Part shown: positions 1 to 9,329 of the stretch, in pieces
Layout of the letters: every line of letters begins with the position of its first letter
Position numbering within the stretch: the stretch's first letter is position 1
Source of the DNA: an uncultured Collinsella sp.
Lineage (GTDB): Bacteria > Actinomycetota > Coriobacteriia > Coriobacteriales > Coriobacteriaceae
Assembly (NCBI GenBank): GCA_900541475.1
Contig: UQJV01000009.1
Location: 1-51,700, forward strand
Reading direction: 5' to 3'
DNA: 51,700 nucleotides
Made by a program: the position numbers and the translations under genes
Notes under the pieces: model-generated
The model's input: only the letters and a program-made list of their open reading frames with translations
Told to the model about the DNA's origin: nothing
Databases searched by the model: none

Positions 1-28
1 CCGAACGAGGGTATGGGGACTCGTTCGG
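1..28. repeat. Short inverted repeat at window edge
   Basis: CCGAACGA (1-8) is the exact reverse complement of TCGTTCGG (21-28), which gives an 8-bp stem with a 12-base loop. There is no T-run on either side. It belongs to a gene-free stretch (1-222) downstream of the MFS gene. A looser pair, CCGAATG (142-148) with CATTCGG (163-169), follows. Role unknown. Confidence 0.45.
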
Positions 29-51
29 CCAGACGCGCCGCCGCGACAGCC

Positions 52-113
52 GATCCGCTTTCCTCCGACCCCTTCGGGTCACATGATCTGTTAGGGACGG
101 AGGAAAACGGATC
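52..113. repeat. Degenerate inverted-repeat pair, family A (REPIN-like)
   Basis: The arm at 52-72 and the reverse complement of the arm at 93-113 agree at 18 of 21 bases and share the core GGAGGAAA followed by CGGATC. The same core makes the perfect 28-bp arms at 9415-9498, so this is an older or diverged copy of that element. It fills most of the gap downstream of the MFS gene. Mobility by a REP-associated transposase is an inference; no transposase is present in the window. Confidence 0.6.
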
Positions 114-222
114 ATTCGTAGGCCCGTGGCCGCCTTGAAAACCGAATGATGGTACGAGCATCCATTCGGCTTCCAGGGCAACCACGGACAGAACGGGGCG
201 AACAGAAAAGAGCGACGGACGT

Positions 223-1527
223 CTACTCCCCCGCCACGCTCGCGCGCAGCTTGGCAGCGATGGGCTCGGACGCCAACAGGAACACAAGCATAACCACGGA
301 GCACATCAGGCACACGATCCAGGTGCTCGCAAAGGAGCCCGTAGCGTCGAACAGCACACCCGAGACGATGGCGCCCATGGTACCGCCGACCATCTCGAGC
401 GAGGTAATAGTGCCCGTGACCTTACCCAGGTCGGCCATGCCAAACAGCTTAGACGCAGCGATCGTGGGCGTAATGGTGCCCATGCACGTTCCGATACCAA
501 AGCTCACGGCAGCCACGATGGGGCCGAGGTCGGTTGCGGGGAAGCACAAGGCGACGCAGGCGACGATGCACGCAACGGACCCCAACACATTGCCAAAACG
601 CAGGCCAAATCGATCATAGATGGCGCCAAGGGAGATCTTAGCGATAACGACGGTAACCATGTAGGCCGAAAGCACGGTACCTGCCCACATGGGGTCGTGG
701 CCGCCCGTGACGATCTTGGCGCCGTTGACGGTAACGCTCGTCATGTTGGTGACCTGGTTGGGCAAGACAGCGCCGTTAACGAGCCCCATAAAGAGGAAGG
801 CGACGACAAGCAGCCAAAACGCCGGGCTCTTCTTGATGCGAGACCAGCCAACGTTAACCTCGGGCGCCGTGTGCTCGTCCTTGTCGCCGGCCGTCGAGAC
901 GGACGGATCGCCCGGGTTCTCGCCGAGCGGCTTAAGGCCGATCTCGGAAGGCTTGGTGCGGAAGGAATAGGCCGTGATGGGCAGCGCCGCCACCATGCAG
1001 ATAGCCGAGAGCACCAGGAAGGCGGAACGCCAGCCAACGCTCACGATAAGCGAGCTCACGATGGGAGACAGAATAGCGCCGCCAAAGCCCGAGCCCGAAA
1101 GTGCGATGGAAATGGCAAGGCCTCGCTTGGCCGTAAACCAGTTAGCAGTGACGAGACTAATGAGCAGGCGGGTCGAGGCAACGGCAAAGCAGCCCGAGAC
1201 GGCAAAGAGCACGTAGACCTGCCACAGCTCACCGACAAAGCTCATGCCGGCGAGAACGGCAGAGGTGGCGACAACAGTGAGGGAACCCAAAACGCGACCG
1301 CTCACTTTATCGGCCGCATGACCGATCACAAGTGAGCCGATAACGCTCACCACGGTGGAGATGGCGTTGGAGATGTTGTACTGCGCAAGAGAAATGCCCA
1401 AGTCGCTGACGATGAGCGGCTGGAACAGGCTCATGCAGTTAACGAAAATCGTGTAGCACGTGGCCATGATGACAAAGCCGGAGGCCACGACGAGCCAACC
1501 GGGGAAGAATTTATGCTGCCGGGACAT
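223..1527 (-). CDS. MFS transporter (monocarboxylate/OFA-like)
   Basis: This is a 434-residue polytopic membrane protein with about twelve hydrophobic segments and a charged central loop around residues 195-230, the usual two-times-six layout of the major facilitator superfamily. The N-terminus (GWLVVASGFVIMATCYTIF) and the motif VIGHAADKVSGRVLG between helices 2 and 3 resemble the OFA/monocarboxylate branch, which moves small organic acids across the plasma membrane. The ATG at 1527 is chosen over one six codons upstream because AAAAGGAGC sits just before it. The M20 amidohydrolase gene is upstream on the same strand, so import of a substrate or export of a product of that enzyme is possible but unproven. 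The substrate cannot be read from sequence. Confidence 0.85.
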   Translation of the reverse strand: MSRQHKFFPGWLVVASGFVIMATCYTIFVNCMSLFQPLIVSDLGISLAQYNISNAISTVVSVIGSLVIGHAADKVSGRVLGSLTVVATSAVLAGMSFVGELWQVYVLFAVSGCFAVASTRLLISLVTANWFTAKRGLAISIALSGSGFGGAILSPIVSSLIVSVGWRSAFLVLSAICMVAALPITAYSFRTKPSEIGLKPLGENPGDPSVSTAGDKDEHTAPEVNVGWSRIKKSPAFWLLVVAFLFMGLVNGAVLPNQVTNMTSVTVNGAKIVTGGHDPMWAGTVLSAYMVTVVIAKISLGAIYDRFGLRFGNVLGSVACIVACVALCFPATDLGPIVAAVSFGIGTCMGTITPTIAASKLFGMADLGKVTGTITSLEMVGGTMGAIVSGVLFDATGSFASTWIVCLMCSVVMLVFLLASEPIAAKLRASVAGE

Positions 1528-1586
1528 ACTGCTCCTTTTAAACAAACGAATAGCCTGCGCCGGGCGCCGGTAGTGCCCAAGATTGA

Positions 1587-1642
1587 CTTGAAAGACAAGG
1601 GCATAGGCCTTATGGCCATGCCCGCAGGCTTGAAAGGCAAGG
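1587..1642. repeat. 14-bp direct repeats flanking a hairpin
   Basis: CTTGAAAGACAAGG (1587-1600) and CTTGAAAGGCAAGG (1629-1642) differ at one base. They bracket a hairpin in which GGGCAT, A, GGCC (1599-1609) pairs with GGCC, ATGCCC (1614-1623) around a TTAT loop. The element lies in the 122-bp gap between the amidohydrolase stop and the MFS start. It could be an operator or an mRNA processing or attenuation signal. There is no long T-run on the minus strand after the hairpin, so it is not a canonical terminator. Confidence 0.45.
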
Positions 1643-1649
1643 TTGGGTG

Positions 1650-2945
1650 CTACCGGTGGTCGGCGATATAGCCCAAAGCGACCGCCGTGTAAGCCGCGGC
1701 GCCGAGCGGCAGCTCGGCATCGCTAAAGCGTGCCTTGGGATGGTGTTGGGCAAAGTGCTCGTCCGTATCGGACACAGCTGCGCCGATCGTAAAGTACGCA
1801 CTCGGCATCTCGCTCGAGATAAGCGCAAAGTCCTCGCTCGCCATGGCATGGAACAGCGGCAAGAAGGCGGCCTTGAGCAGCGTCGCACCCACATAGCCAA
1901 GCGAAGCCTGGGTCATGTCGTCATCGAGCACGAGCGGGGGAACATCCGAGAGCGTCTCGATGGTGGCCGGCGTGCGATACGTTGCGGCCACGCCGTTGAC
2001 GACCTCGGCGATACGCTCCTTGAGGTGCTCCATGAGCTCAACGTCGAAGCCGCGCAGCGTGCCTTCGAGCACGCAGGTATCTGGGATGACGTTGGCCGCT
2101 TGACCACCGGCAAACTTACCCACGGTCAGTGCGACCTCCTTGGCCGCCGGCACTTCGCGAGCGATAAGCTCCTGAAGCGCCAGGTGCACATGGACGCCGG
2201 CCGTGATGGGGTCGATGCAGATCTCGGGGCTCGAGCCATGGCCGCCCTTGCCCTGCAGCGTGATGCGGAAACCGTACACGCCTGAGAGCGCCGGGCTCCC
2301 ATAGAGCACCAGGCCAAGCGGCGATTGGCTGTTAACATGCATGGCAAAAGCCGCCTGAGGACGCGGGTTCTGCAGCAGACCGTCGGCGATGGCGGCGCGG
2401 GCACCCTCAAAGGTCTCCTCGCCCGGCTGGAACAGCAGTTTGACAGTAGCGTTGGCGTCGACAAGCTCGGCCTCGCGGGCCTTGAGCAGGCGCGCCGCAC
2501 CAAGCAGCGCCGTCGCGTGCATATCGTGACCGCAAGCATGCATACAGCCGTTCGTAGAGGCGAAAGGCTCGCCCGACTCTTCGGCAACGGGCAGGGCATC
2601 CATGTCGCCACGCAGCATAATGACCGTACCGGCCTGTTCGTCCGTGCAGGCTCCATTGCCCTGGGCCGCGGCGGCACCGGCACCGACAAGGCCCACAACA
2701 CAGGAACCATCGACGAGCGTGGCAAACGGGATGTCCATCTCGGTCAGGCGCGCCTGGATATACGCAGAGGTCTGCGGGAGGCTATTACCCAGCTCGGGCA
2801 TCTGGTGCAAATCGTGTCGCCACGCAGCGAGCTCGCCTGAAAAAGCCTGAGCCTCTGCAACAAGACCGTCACCGATAGCGGCCTGCGCCGCCGCGGTGGC
2901 CTTGGGCGCTGATTGCGGTTGAAAATCGGACAGAGCTGGTGCCAT
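1650..2945 (-). CDS. M20-family metal-dependent amidohydrolase
   Basis: This 431-residue protein belongs to the M20D group (aminoacylase, hippurate hydrolase, IAA-amino-acid hydrolase), cytosolic enzymes that remove an acyl group from N-acyl amino acids or similar amides. Visible signatures are RGDMDALP (about 112-119), HACGHDMHATALLGAARLL (about 136-154), the QPGEETFEGA box, GGHGSSPE in the lid/dimerisation domain and a C-terminal SEDFAL. These supply the di-metal ligands and the general-base glutamate. The start at 2945 has GGAGGGCATCT before it. The length is slightly above the family norm because of a roughly 30-residue N-terminal extension rich in Ala and Gln. The next gene downstream is an MFS carrier. 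The exact substrate is unknown. Confidence 0.88.
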   Translation of the reverse strand: MAPALSDFQPQSAPKATAAAQAAIGDGLVAEAQAFSGELAAWRHDLHQMPELGNSLPQTSAYIQARLTEMDIPFATLVDGSCVVGLVGAGAAAAQGNGACTDEQAGTVIMLRGDMDALPVAEESGEPFASTNGCMHACGHDMHATALLGAARLLKAREAELVDANATVKLLFQPGEETFEGARAAIADGLLQNPRPQAAFAMHVNSQSPLGLVLYGSPALSGVYGFRITLQGKGGHGSSPEICIDPITAGVHVHLALQELIAREVPAAKEVALTVGKFAGGQAANVIPDTCVLEGTLRGFDVELMEHLKERIAEVVNGVAATYRTPATIETLSDVPPLVLDDDMTQASLGYVGATLLKAAFLPLFHAMASEDFALISSEMPSAYFTIGAAVSDTDEHFAQHHPKARFSDAELPLGAAAYTAVALGYIADHR

Positions 2946-3023
2946 AGATGCCCTCCAGTGAAGTTTTAGCAGTAGGCACTTTCATGTTCTAAAGTGCAAT
3001 GCATAACTTTAAAGGCGAGGCAT

Positions 3024-3051
3024 AAAAAAACGCCACCCCAGAAGGGCGGCG
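3024..3051 (-). terminator. Rho-independent terminator after the EamA-type carrier
   Basis: On the minus strand a stem made by CGCC, A, CCC (3031-3038) and GGG, C, GGCG (3044-3051) is followed by seven T residues (A-run at 3024-3030 on the plus strand). It lies just past the stop of the carrier gene, between it and the amidohydrolase, so those two genes are separate transcripts. Confidence 0.8.
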
Positions 3052-3062
3052 CAACAAGTTGT

Positions 3063-4046
3063 TTACAATCGCGTTCGCGGCTTTTTGCGCAAAAAGTCGA
3101 AATGCGTCTCGCTCAAAATAATCGATAGGAAGATGAGGGCGAAGCCGGCGAGCAGGCGCGAGGTGAGCGCCTCCCCCATCAGCAGCACCGAGAACAGCGC
3201 ACCCGAAGGCGACTCCATGGAAAGGAGCAGCGAGCCCGTCGAGGCCGGGACATGCGCCAGGCCGACGTTTTGGATGAGCAGGGCCACGCACGTACAGCCC
3301 ACCGAGAGAAACGCCATCGCACCGATAAAGCTCGGCGTCCACACGGACAGAGGCGCTTGGGTCTCGAATAGCAGCGACGAGACCAGGCTCAGCACGCCGT
3401 TGCCCATAAACATCCAAAACGTGATGACGTTGATGTCCATTTTGCGACCGTACTTGGCGGTCACCGCCATCTGGATGGCGAAAAAGACCGCACCCGCCAG
3501 CGTAATGACGTCACCGATGTTGAACTCGACGCTATCGAGCGCCACCAGGCCAATGCCCGCCAAGCACAGCAGTGCTGCACCCAGGTTGTAGCGGGTGAGC
3601 TTTTCGCCGCTCAGAAAATAGCTCGCGAACGGCACAAGGATGCAATACGTGCCCGTCAAAAAAGCATTCTTGCCTGCCGTGGTCTGCGCCAGGCCGACCG
3701 TCTGCAAACCGTAGGCACCCCACATGAGCGCGCCCATGCCAAGCCCGACGATCAGGTTGCGGGCATTGAAATGAGCGACGATGCGCTTATGGAAAATGGC
3801 AAACATTACCAGTGATGCCGGGAGAAAGCGAACGTAGACCAGCTCGAACGCCGGAATGGTGTCGAGCGCGCCCTTCATAGTGGTAAAGGAGTAACCCCAA
3901 ACGACCGCCACCGAAAGTAGCAGGACCTTCCAGAACAGCGGCGAGCGTGCGCCGGCGCCGCGAGAGGCACCACCGGCACCCAGGTCTTCGCGGGCTACAG
4001 GGCTATCGGGCAAGTTTTCGATTTCGTTGGCAGCGTATTGGGCCAT
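3063..4046 (-). CDS. DMT-superfamily transporter with two EamA domains
   Basis: This is a 327-residue membrane protein with about ten hydrophobic helices arranged as two EamA repeats, typical of drug/metabolite exporters. The first repeat contains LLLSVAVVWGYSFTTMKGAL with the usual W-G-x-x-F pattern, and the second contains the SMESPSGALFSVLLMGE signature near residues 275-291, where most relatives have E-P-V/P. The first 30 residues are hydrophilic and the last residues are basic. The ATG at 4046 follows GAGGATGTTCC. The gene is flanked by terminators at both ends (3024-3051 and 4115-4152), so it is probably transcribed alone. Substrates of this family are amino acids or metabolites; none can be assigned here. 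Confidence 0.85.
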   Translation of the reverse strand: MAQYAANEIENLPDSPVAREDLGAGGASRGAGARSPLFWKVLLLSVAVVWGYSFTTMKGALDTIPAFELVYVRFLPASLVMFAIFHKRIVAHFNARNLIVGLGMGALMWGAYGLQTVGLAQTTAGKNAFLTGTYCILVPFASYFLSGEKLTRYNLGAALLCLAGIGLVALDSVEFNIGDVITLAGAVFFAIQMAVTAKYGRKMDINVITFWMFMGNGVLSLVSSLLFETQAPLSVWTPSFIGAMAFLSVGCTCVALLIQNVGLAHVPASTGSLLLSMESPSGALFSVLLMGEALTSRLLAGFALIFLSIILSETHFDFLRKKPRTRL

Positions 4047-4114
4047 GGAACATCCTCACACTCAATCTGGGCGTGGTGTCCGCACGCGTATGGCTGCGTG
4101 CCGCCTCATGGTCA

Positions 4115-4152
4115 AATAAAAACGGGGCGCACCGGACCCCCGGCACGCCCCG
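4115..4152 (-). terminator. Terminator after the YhgE/Pip pair
   Basis: CGGGGCG (4123-4129) pairs with CGCCCCG (4146-4152), with an inner CCGG/CCGG stem. The minus-strand RNA would then run into a T-rich stretch (A-run at 4115-4122). It separates the YhgE/Pip genes from the carrier downstream. Confidence 0.75.
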
Positions 4153-4208
4153 CTACTGTAGCAACAACCAAGCAACCCACGCAATCCAGCCCGCTAAAGC
4201 GTTTTGTT

Positions 4209-4230
4209 CCGCCGTTCTACCGAACGGCGG
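4209..4230. other. Perfect 9-bp hairpin without T-run
   Basis: CCGCCGTTC (4209-4217) and GAACGGCGG (4222-4230) form a perfect stem with a TACC loop, between the YhgE/Pip stop and its terminator. It may protect the 3' end of the transcript; that is an inference. Confidence 0.5.
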
Positions 4231-4266
4231 ACCGGCCGACGCTGCATCAGCGTTAACGCTGCCGCA

Positions 4267-6456
4267 TCAAATTAGCTTTGTCGACTCCAGCTTTTCGATA
4301 ATCCAGTCGTTGGCTTTGATGACCGGACGGCGGAAGACGACGCCCAGGGCTAGCGACGGAACCAGATAGCTCGCCAGAATACCCAGCTCAACCCAGTACT
4401 CCATATGGTAGGCGCCAGCCATGGCGGCATGCATGGCGTTGATACCGTGAGTGAACGGCAAGAACGGATAGATCGCCTGGAACACAGGGCCGGTCATCTC
4501 GATGGGGAATGTGCCGCCCGAACCACCGACCTGCATGACCAACAGCACGACAGCGAGCGCCTTGCCGATATCGCCAAACGACACCGTAAGCGTGTAGACG
4601 ATATTGGAGAACACGAGACTCGCGACCCAGCCCGCCAACACAAACTGCAGCGGGTTGTCGCACTGAATGCCAAAGAACAGGATGTCGCCCGCGCACACGA
4701 GCGTCGCCTGTAGCAGGGCCAAACCGCCAAAGAACAGGTAACGACCCAGGTAGATCTCGTGCAGGCGCACGGGGATGAGCTCGTTGATGAGCTCATCGTC
4801 AACCGAGACCTTCATCATGGCCGCCAGTACGATCGAGCCGACCCATAGCGACAGAATCGTGTAGAACGGCGCCATGGCCGAACCGTAATTGCGAATCGGA
4901 TAGACCGGCTTGCGGTCGAGCGCGACGGGGCCGGAAAGCGACACGGCCAGACCCTCGGGATCATTGCCGATCATCGTCTTGATCGTAGCGAGGTCATCCG
5001 ACATCAAGGCGCCGTCGAGCTCGTCCTTAAACGCGCTGATCTTGTCCGACGCCTCGCCCAGCTGATCGGAAGCCTTGTTGACCAGCTTTGCAGCCTTAGA
5101 GAGGCCCTTTGCCAGCGAACCGGATGCGTCGGTCAGGTCGTCTACGGCACTATCCAGATCGCCCGAAATACCATTCAGTGAATCCAGAACCCCCGAGACG
5201 GTCTTCTTGAGCTCCTTGGCCTTAACCGAGAACGTGGAATCGTAATCGGATTTGGCACCCGCGATACCGGCCTTGGCATCGGCGATGGCCTGATCGACCT
5301 CGGCACGCGAGTTGTTGACCTCGGCCATGCTATCGGAGAGAGACTTCGCGGTGGCCGCCAGATCCTTGGCATTGTTGCGGTACTCAACGGCGATTCTGTC
5401 CAGCGACGTCGCGGCGGACTTGAGGCCGCCCTTCAAATTCTCATCGCTCACCTGGTCGGCAAGGCTGCGGAGCTGATCGGCCATCTCATCGATATCCTTG
5501 GCACGTGTATTGAGCGCCGCCGCGGCATCGTTGAGCTGAGACACCGTAAGGTCGACATGCTGATTCGCGGCATCGAATGCCTTCGCAAGCTCGGCGGACA
5601 CGTTGTCGAACGAGCCCGCGCTTCCGTCAATCGCGGCGTTGATGGCGTCGTTGGCGGCCTTCAGCGCTTCTTTGGAATCGCTCATGCCGCTCTTGGCATG
5701 CTCCATCAACTGCTTGGTCGACTCATCGACCGTACCCGTCTGCTGGAGCATACCGCTCGCCGACGTCAGCGAATCGGACGTAGAGCTCAAAATGCCCGCG
5801 AGCGACGAAGCATTAGCCTGAACGTCTTGCAGGTCCTCAATCGAATCGCCGAGCGTCGAGGACAGGTTGGCGATAAAGTTGCTGACCTGGTCGGTGCTCA
5901 TGTAATCGAGCAGGCTGGACACCGTCTTAAGACCGATGCTCGTAATGGTCTCGGTAAAAGATTCGTTAACCTGGTTCTGAACGGCGCTCGAACCCTTCTC
6001 GGTCACGATCTGCGCGATGGCGTTGGCCTTCTGGTTCTCGTAAAACTCGATATCGGCGTGTTTCACGTCGGTCGAGAAAAGCGTCATCATGTCAGCGCTA
6101 AACGTTTTGGGAATAACGACGGCAGCATAGTACGCGCCCGACTTAACGCCCTCGATAGCCTTTTCGCGATCGTTAAGCACAACCCAATCGAAGCTCTCGT
6201 TGCCACGTAGGGTGGCGGTCACGTTTTCGCCCACGTTAACCTCGACGGGGATCAGATCGCTCTCGTAACCCTCATCGGTGTTGACCACGGCAATCTTAAG
6301 ATTGCCGGTGTTGCCGTACGGATCCCAGCTGCCGGCGATGTTAAACCACGCGTACAGGCACGGCACGATAATGAGGCCCATCACGACAATCAAGCCGATC
6401 ACGGAGCGAGACACGTTTTGGACATCGCGCCTAAACAGATGCAGGATGTTCTTCAT
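4267..6456 (-). CDS. YhgE/Pip-domain membrane protein (729 aa)
   Basis: The protein has the layout of the YhgE/Pip (phage infection protein) family: a short cytosolic N-terminus, one transmembrane helix (about 17-40), a large outer region (about 45-500), then about five helices of the ABC-2-like membrane domain (about 520-715). Just after helix 1 is WDPYGNTGNLKIAVVNTDEG, the family hallmark. The outer region is rich in Ala, Asp, Ser and Leu heptads and is probably a long coiled coil. Relatives act as phage receptors or as parts of secretion and lipid-export assemblies at the cell surface. The start ATG at 6456 directly abuts the TAA of the upstream paralogue, and the ribosome-binding site GGAGGTGA lies inside that gene's end, which points to coupled translation. 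Function here is not known. Confidence 0.85.
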   Translation of the reverse strand: MKNILHLFRRDVQNVSRSVIGLIVVMGLIIVPCLYAWFNIAGSWDPYGNTGNLKIAVVNTDEGYESDLIPVEVNVGENVTATLRGNESFDWVVLNDREKAIEGVKSGAYYAAVVIPKTFSADMMTLFSTDVKHADIEFYENQKANAIAQIVTEKGSSAVQNQVNESFTETITSIGLKTVSSLLDYMSTDQVSNFIANLSSTLGDSIEDLQDVQANASSLAGILSSTSDSLTSASGMLQQTGTVDESTKQLMEHAKSGMSDSKEALKAANDAINAAIDGSAGSFDNVSAELAKAFDAANQHVDLTVSQLNDAAAALNTRAKDIDEMADQLRSLADQVSDENLKGGLKSAATSLDRIAVEYRNNAKDLAATAKSLSDSMAEVNNSRAEVDQAIADAKAGIAGAKSDYDSTFSVKAKELKKTVSGVLDSLNGISGDLDSAVDDLTDASGSLAKGLSKAAKLVNKASDQLGEASDKISAFKDELDGALMSDDLATIKTMIGNDPEGLAVSLSGPVALDRKPVYPIRNYGSAMAPFYTILSLWVGSIVLAAMMKVSVDDELINELIPVRLHEIYLGRYLFFGGLALLQATLVCAGDILFFGIQCDNPLQFVLAGWVASLVFSNIVYTLTVSFGDIGKALAVVLLVMQVGGSGGTFPIEMTGPVFQAIYPFLPFTHGINAMHAAMAGAYHMEYWVELGILASYLVPSLALGVVFRRPVIKANDWIIEKLESTKLI

Positions 6457-9273
6457 TTATGCCTCACCTCCTTTGGAGTGCTTGCCGAACGGGGCGGTAT
6501 CTCCATCATTTATGGCTGTGTTGTCGCTGCCCTGAGATTTATGGTGCGAGCCGATATGCGGCAAGCGGCCCGTGGACTGATCGCCGCCCTTGGCACCACG
6601 CTCGCTGGCGTTGAGACCAAACATGTGGCGGGCGGCAGGAATGGCGGCCGTGTGCTCGCGCATCTCGCGACGAAGGTCCTCATCCGAAAGCGCCGAGATG
6701 CGCATCTGGGTATTGAGGCTCGCACGGATATATTCGATATTGATAAGCCAGCCGCAGATGGCAATAACCGAGATGATCCAAATGACAAGCAGGATGATCT
6801 TGCCGTTATTGTCGATATCGAGAACCGTCGACAGGACAAAGAGCAGGACCTGAACGCCCACCACGGCGGCAAAACCGCCCTTGATGTAGTACGGGTAGCG
6901 ATGTTCAAAGGCGACCGCATGATCGAGCAGTTCGCGACGGTACGAATCGGAATCGAGCATGACACGCATGGCCGTGCGCAGCGAGTAGCGCTGGCGCGGC
7001 AGGTCGTTGGACTCGCAAATCATCATACCGGTCGTGGAAAGCTGTTTATCAAAGAGCAGGTTAAGGTTGAGCAGCAGCGGACGCAGCTGCAGGCCGATAA
7101 AGAGCGCCACGATCAAGAACACGCCCAGAATGCACAGGTTAAACAGGTAGTTGAACGAATACATGCCGCCGACCGTCTCGCGCAGCAGATTGATGCCGTA
7201 GGTAAAGGGCAGCAGCGGGTGCAGCCACTGGAAGAAGCCGGGCATCATCTCGATGGGGTACATGCCCGACGAACCCGGGATCTGCACGATGACGAGAATG
7301 ACGCCGATAGCCTTGCCGATATGCTTAAACGTGGTGGACAGCGCATAGATGATATTGACGTAGGTGAACGAGATGGCGATGCCGCCCAGCACGAACAGCA
7401 GCGGGCTGACGCACTGCACGCCGATCACCAGATCGCCTACCGTAACGATGATGGCCTGGAACGCGCCCAGGATCACCAGGAGCAACCAGCGGCCAAAGTA
7501 CCCCTGACGCGCGGTAAAGCTGCCGATGCCTTCGCGGTCGACCTCGAGCTTGTAGATGGCGATAAGCACGTAGCCGCCCACCCACAGCGCCAGATTGGTA
7601 TAGAACGGGGCAATGCCCGAACCAAAGCTCTTGACCGGATAAATTGACTTTGAGGTCAGCTCGACCGGAGATGCCATGAAGTCTGCAACGTCATCGACGT
7701 CGACGCCCATCAGGCCGGCCAGCTCGCCCATGGACTCGGAGGTCTGTAGCGCCGCGATGTCGTTGGCGGCGGTCGCAAGCTTGTCCTGGACCTTGGCAAG
7801 CGAGGCATCGGTCTGGGACAGCGTGGTCTTGGCCTGACCGAGCGTAGCGTTGAGTTGCGAAAGCGTACCGCGCGCAGTTGCAATAGTAGGCGTGAGGCCA
7901 GACACGATTCCCGTCAGATCACCCGAGACGGCGGCAAATGAATCAAGCGCGCTCGAAGCCTTCGACAGCGCGTTTTGACCCAGGTCCGTCTGGGCCTGGC
8001 CAAGGTTGGTCGCACCGGTCTGGATTGCGTTATTGATAGCGTCGCTGGCGCCCGAGACAGCCGCGGCGTCATTCGCCATGGCGCTCGACTGCGCAGACAG
8101 ACCGTCCTTGATGCTCTGAAGCTTTTCATTCTGCTCGCGGAGCAAATCGATGGTCGATACAATGCGCGCGTCAATTTCCTTGGAACCTGTCGACGTGTCA
8201 TTAACGAGAATTTCCAAGTGCCCGATAACGGCCTTATTGTGGTCGATCGTCGCTTGGAGAGACTCAAGCGAGTTGTCGATGCGGGTGGTCGTAGATGTGA
8301 CCGCGCCCGTCAGCTTGCCAATCGCAGCGTTCGCGGAGGCTGACGTCTTGGTGAGCGCAAGGCTGCCTTCCGAGAGTGCCTTGGAGAGCGAGGCGACAGA
8401 GTTGCCCGCCGTAGCGCGCGCCTCGCCCAGCAGGTCATTGCCCTGAGCGATTGCCTGCGTTAGAGAGGGCGTCTGACCCTGCAGGCCCGCCAACGCGGCA
8501 TCAGCCGAGGCAATGGAACCGCTCGTCTTATCGATGGCGGCATTCATGTCGCCAATCGAATCGCGCACCTCACCCAAGGTACCGGATGCCTCTGATACCG
8601 AACCAGCCAACGAATTCTGAGTCTGGGTTGCCTTGTCCTTTAAATCGACCCCGGCATCCTTGGCGATGCTGGCAACGGTCTCGCCCACTGTGGAGACAAA
8701 TTCCGAGTTGATCTGCTCCTCGATGGTGCTTGCACCGGTGTCGGTAACCTTGGGCGCAATGGCGCTCTTCTTCTCATTGACGTAGTACGTAAGCTTGGGC
8801 TGATGGTAGTTGCCGTCGAGCATCGAAACCAGGTTATCCGAGAAGTTCTTGGGGATTACGATGGCCGCATAGTACTCACCGCTCTCGACGCCCTCCTTGG
8901 CATCGGCCGCCGAATCGACGAAGGTCCAGCCCAGCTGATCGTTCTCCTTGAGCTGATCGACGACCTGGTCGCCCGCGTTGAGCTCGCCCACCAAGTCGTT
9001 TTGGGTGCCCTGATCGTTGTTGGCGATGGCAATCTTGATACCCTGGGTGTTTCCATACGGATCCCAGTTGGCCACGATGTTGTACCAGGCATACAGCGAG
9101 GGAATAACGCACACGCCGAGGGTAACCACCAAGGCAACGGGGTTCACGAGCAGTCGCTTAATGTCGCGCTTAAATATCGCAAAGGAGACCTTTGCATCGG
9201 ATAGTTTGCTGCCGAGACTCACGCTTGAACCATCCATCCTGTCGTTGAATCGAATCGTACTATCGACAACCAT
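6457..9273 (-). CDS. YhgE/Pip-domain membrane protein (about 938 aa), paralogue
   Basis: This is a larger paralogue of the next gene. Helix 1 (PVALVVTLGVCVIPSLYAWY) is followed by WDPYGNTQGIKIAIANNDQG, a roughly 500-residue outer coiled-coil region and an ABC-2-like block of about six helices containing GSSGMYPIEMMPGFFQWLHP. Unlike the neighbour it has about 200 further residues, with two more helices (LLFVLSTVLDI and IWIISVIAICGWLI regions) and a charged His/Gly/Lys-rich tail. The start is uncertain: ATG 9273 is used, but TTG 9306 and ATG 9237 are in frame and none has a clear Shine-Dalgarno sequence. The two proteins probably work together, since they share an operon and helix layout. A promoter and repeat element lies just upstream. 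Confidence 0.83.
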   Translation of the reverse strand: MVVDSTIRFNDRMDGSSVSLGSKLSDAKVSFAIFKRDIKRLLVNPVALVVTLGVCVIPSLYAWYNIVANWDPYGNTQGIKIAIANNDQGTQNDLVGELNAGDQVVDQLKENDQLGWTFVDSAADAKEGVESGEYYAAIVIPKNFSDNLVSMLDGNYHQPKLTYYVNEKKSAIAPKVTDTGASTIEEQINSEFVSTVGETVASIAKDAGVDLKDKATQTQNSLAGSVSEASGTLGEVRDSIGDMNAAIDKTSGSIASADAALAGLQGQTPSLTQAIAQGNDLLGEARATAGNSVASLSKALSEGSLALTKTSASANAAIGKLTGAVTSTTTRIDNSLESLQATIDHNKAVIGHLEILVNDTSTGSKEIDARIVSTIDLLREQNEKLQSIKDGLSAQSSAMANDAAAVSGASDAINNAIQTGATNLGQAQTDLGQNALSKASSALDSFAAVSGDLTGIVSGLTPTIATARGTLSQLNATLGQAKTTLSQTDASLAKVQDKLATAANDIAALQTSESMGELAGLMGVDVDDVADFMASPVELTSKSIYPVKSFGSGIAPFYTNLALWVGGYVLIAIYKLEVDREGIGSFTARQGYFGRWLLLVILGAFQAIIVTVGDLVIGVQCVSPLLFVLGGIAISFTYVNIIYALSTTFKHIGKAIGVILVIVQIPGSSGMYPIEMMPGFFQWLHPLLPFTYGINLLRETVGGMYSFNYLFNLCILGVFLIVALFIGLQLRPLLLNLNLLFDKQLSTTGMMICESNDLPRQRYSLRTAMRVMLDSDSYRRELLDHAVAFEHRYPYYIKGGFAAVVGVQVLLFVLSTVLDIDNNGKIILLVIWIISVIAICGWLINIEYIRASLNTQMRISALSDEDLRREMREHTAAIPAARHMFGLNASERGAKGGDQSTGRLPHIGSHHKSQGSDNTAINDGDTAPFGKHSKGGEA

Positions 9274-9329
9274 TGTACGTAGGCGCTTTAGCGTCTCAGA
9301 GCACAATGGTATTGAGTTTTGCGGGTAGC

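Noticed and set aside
5000..8650. Repetitive DNA or CRISPR-like pattern within the YhgE/Pip genes
   Set aside because: The periodicity comes from Ala/Ser/Asp/Leu heptads of coiled coils; there are no identical repeats with unique spacers.
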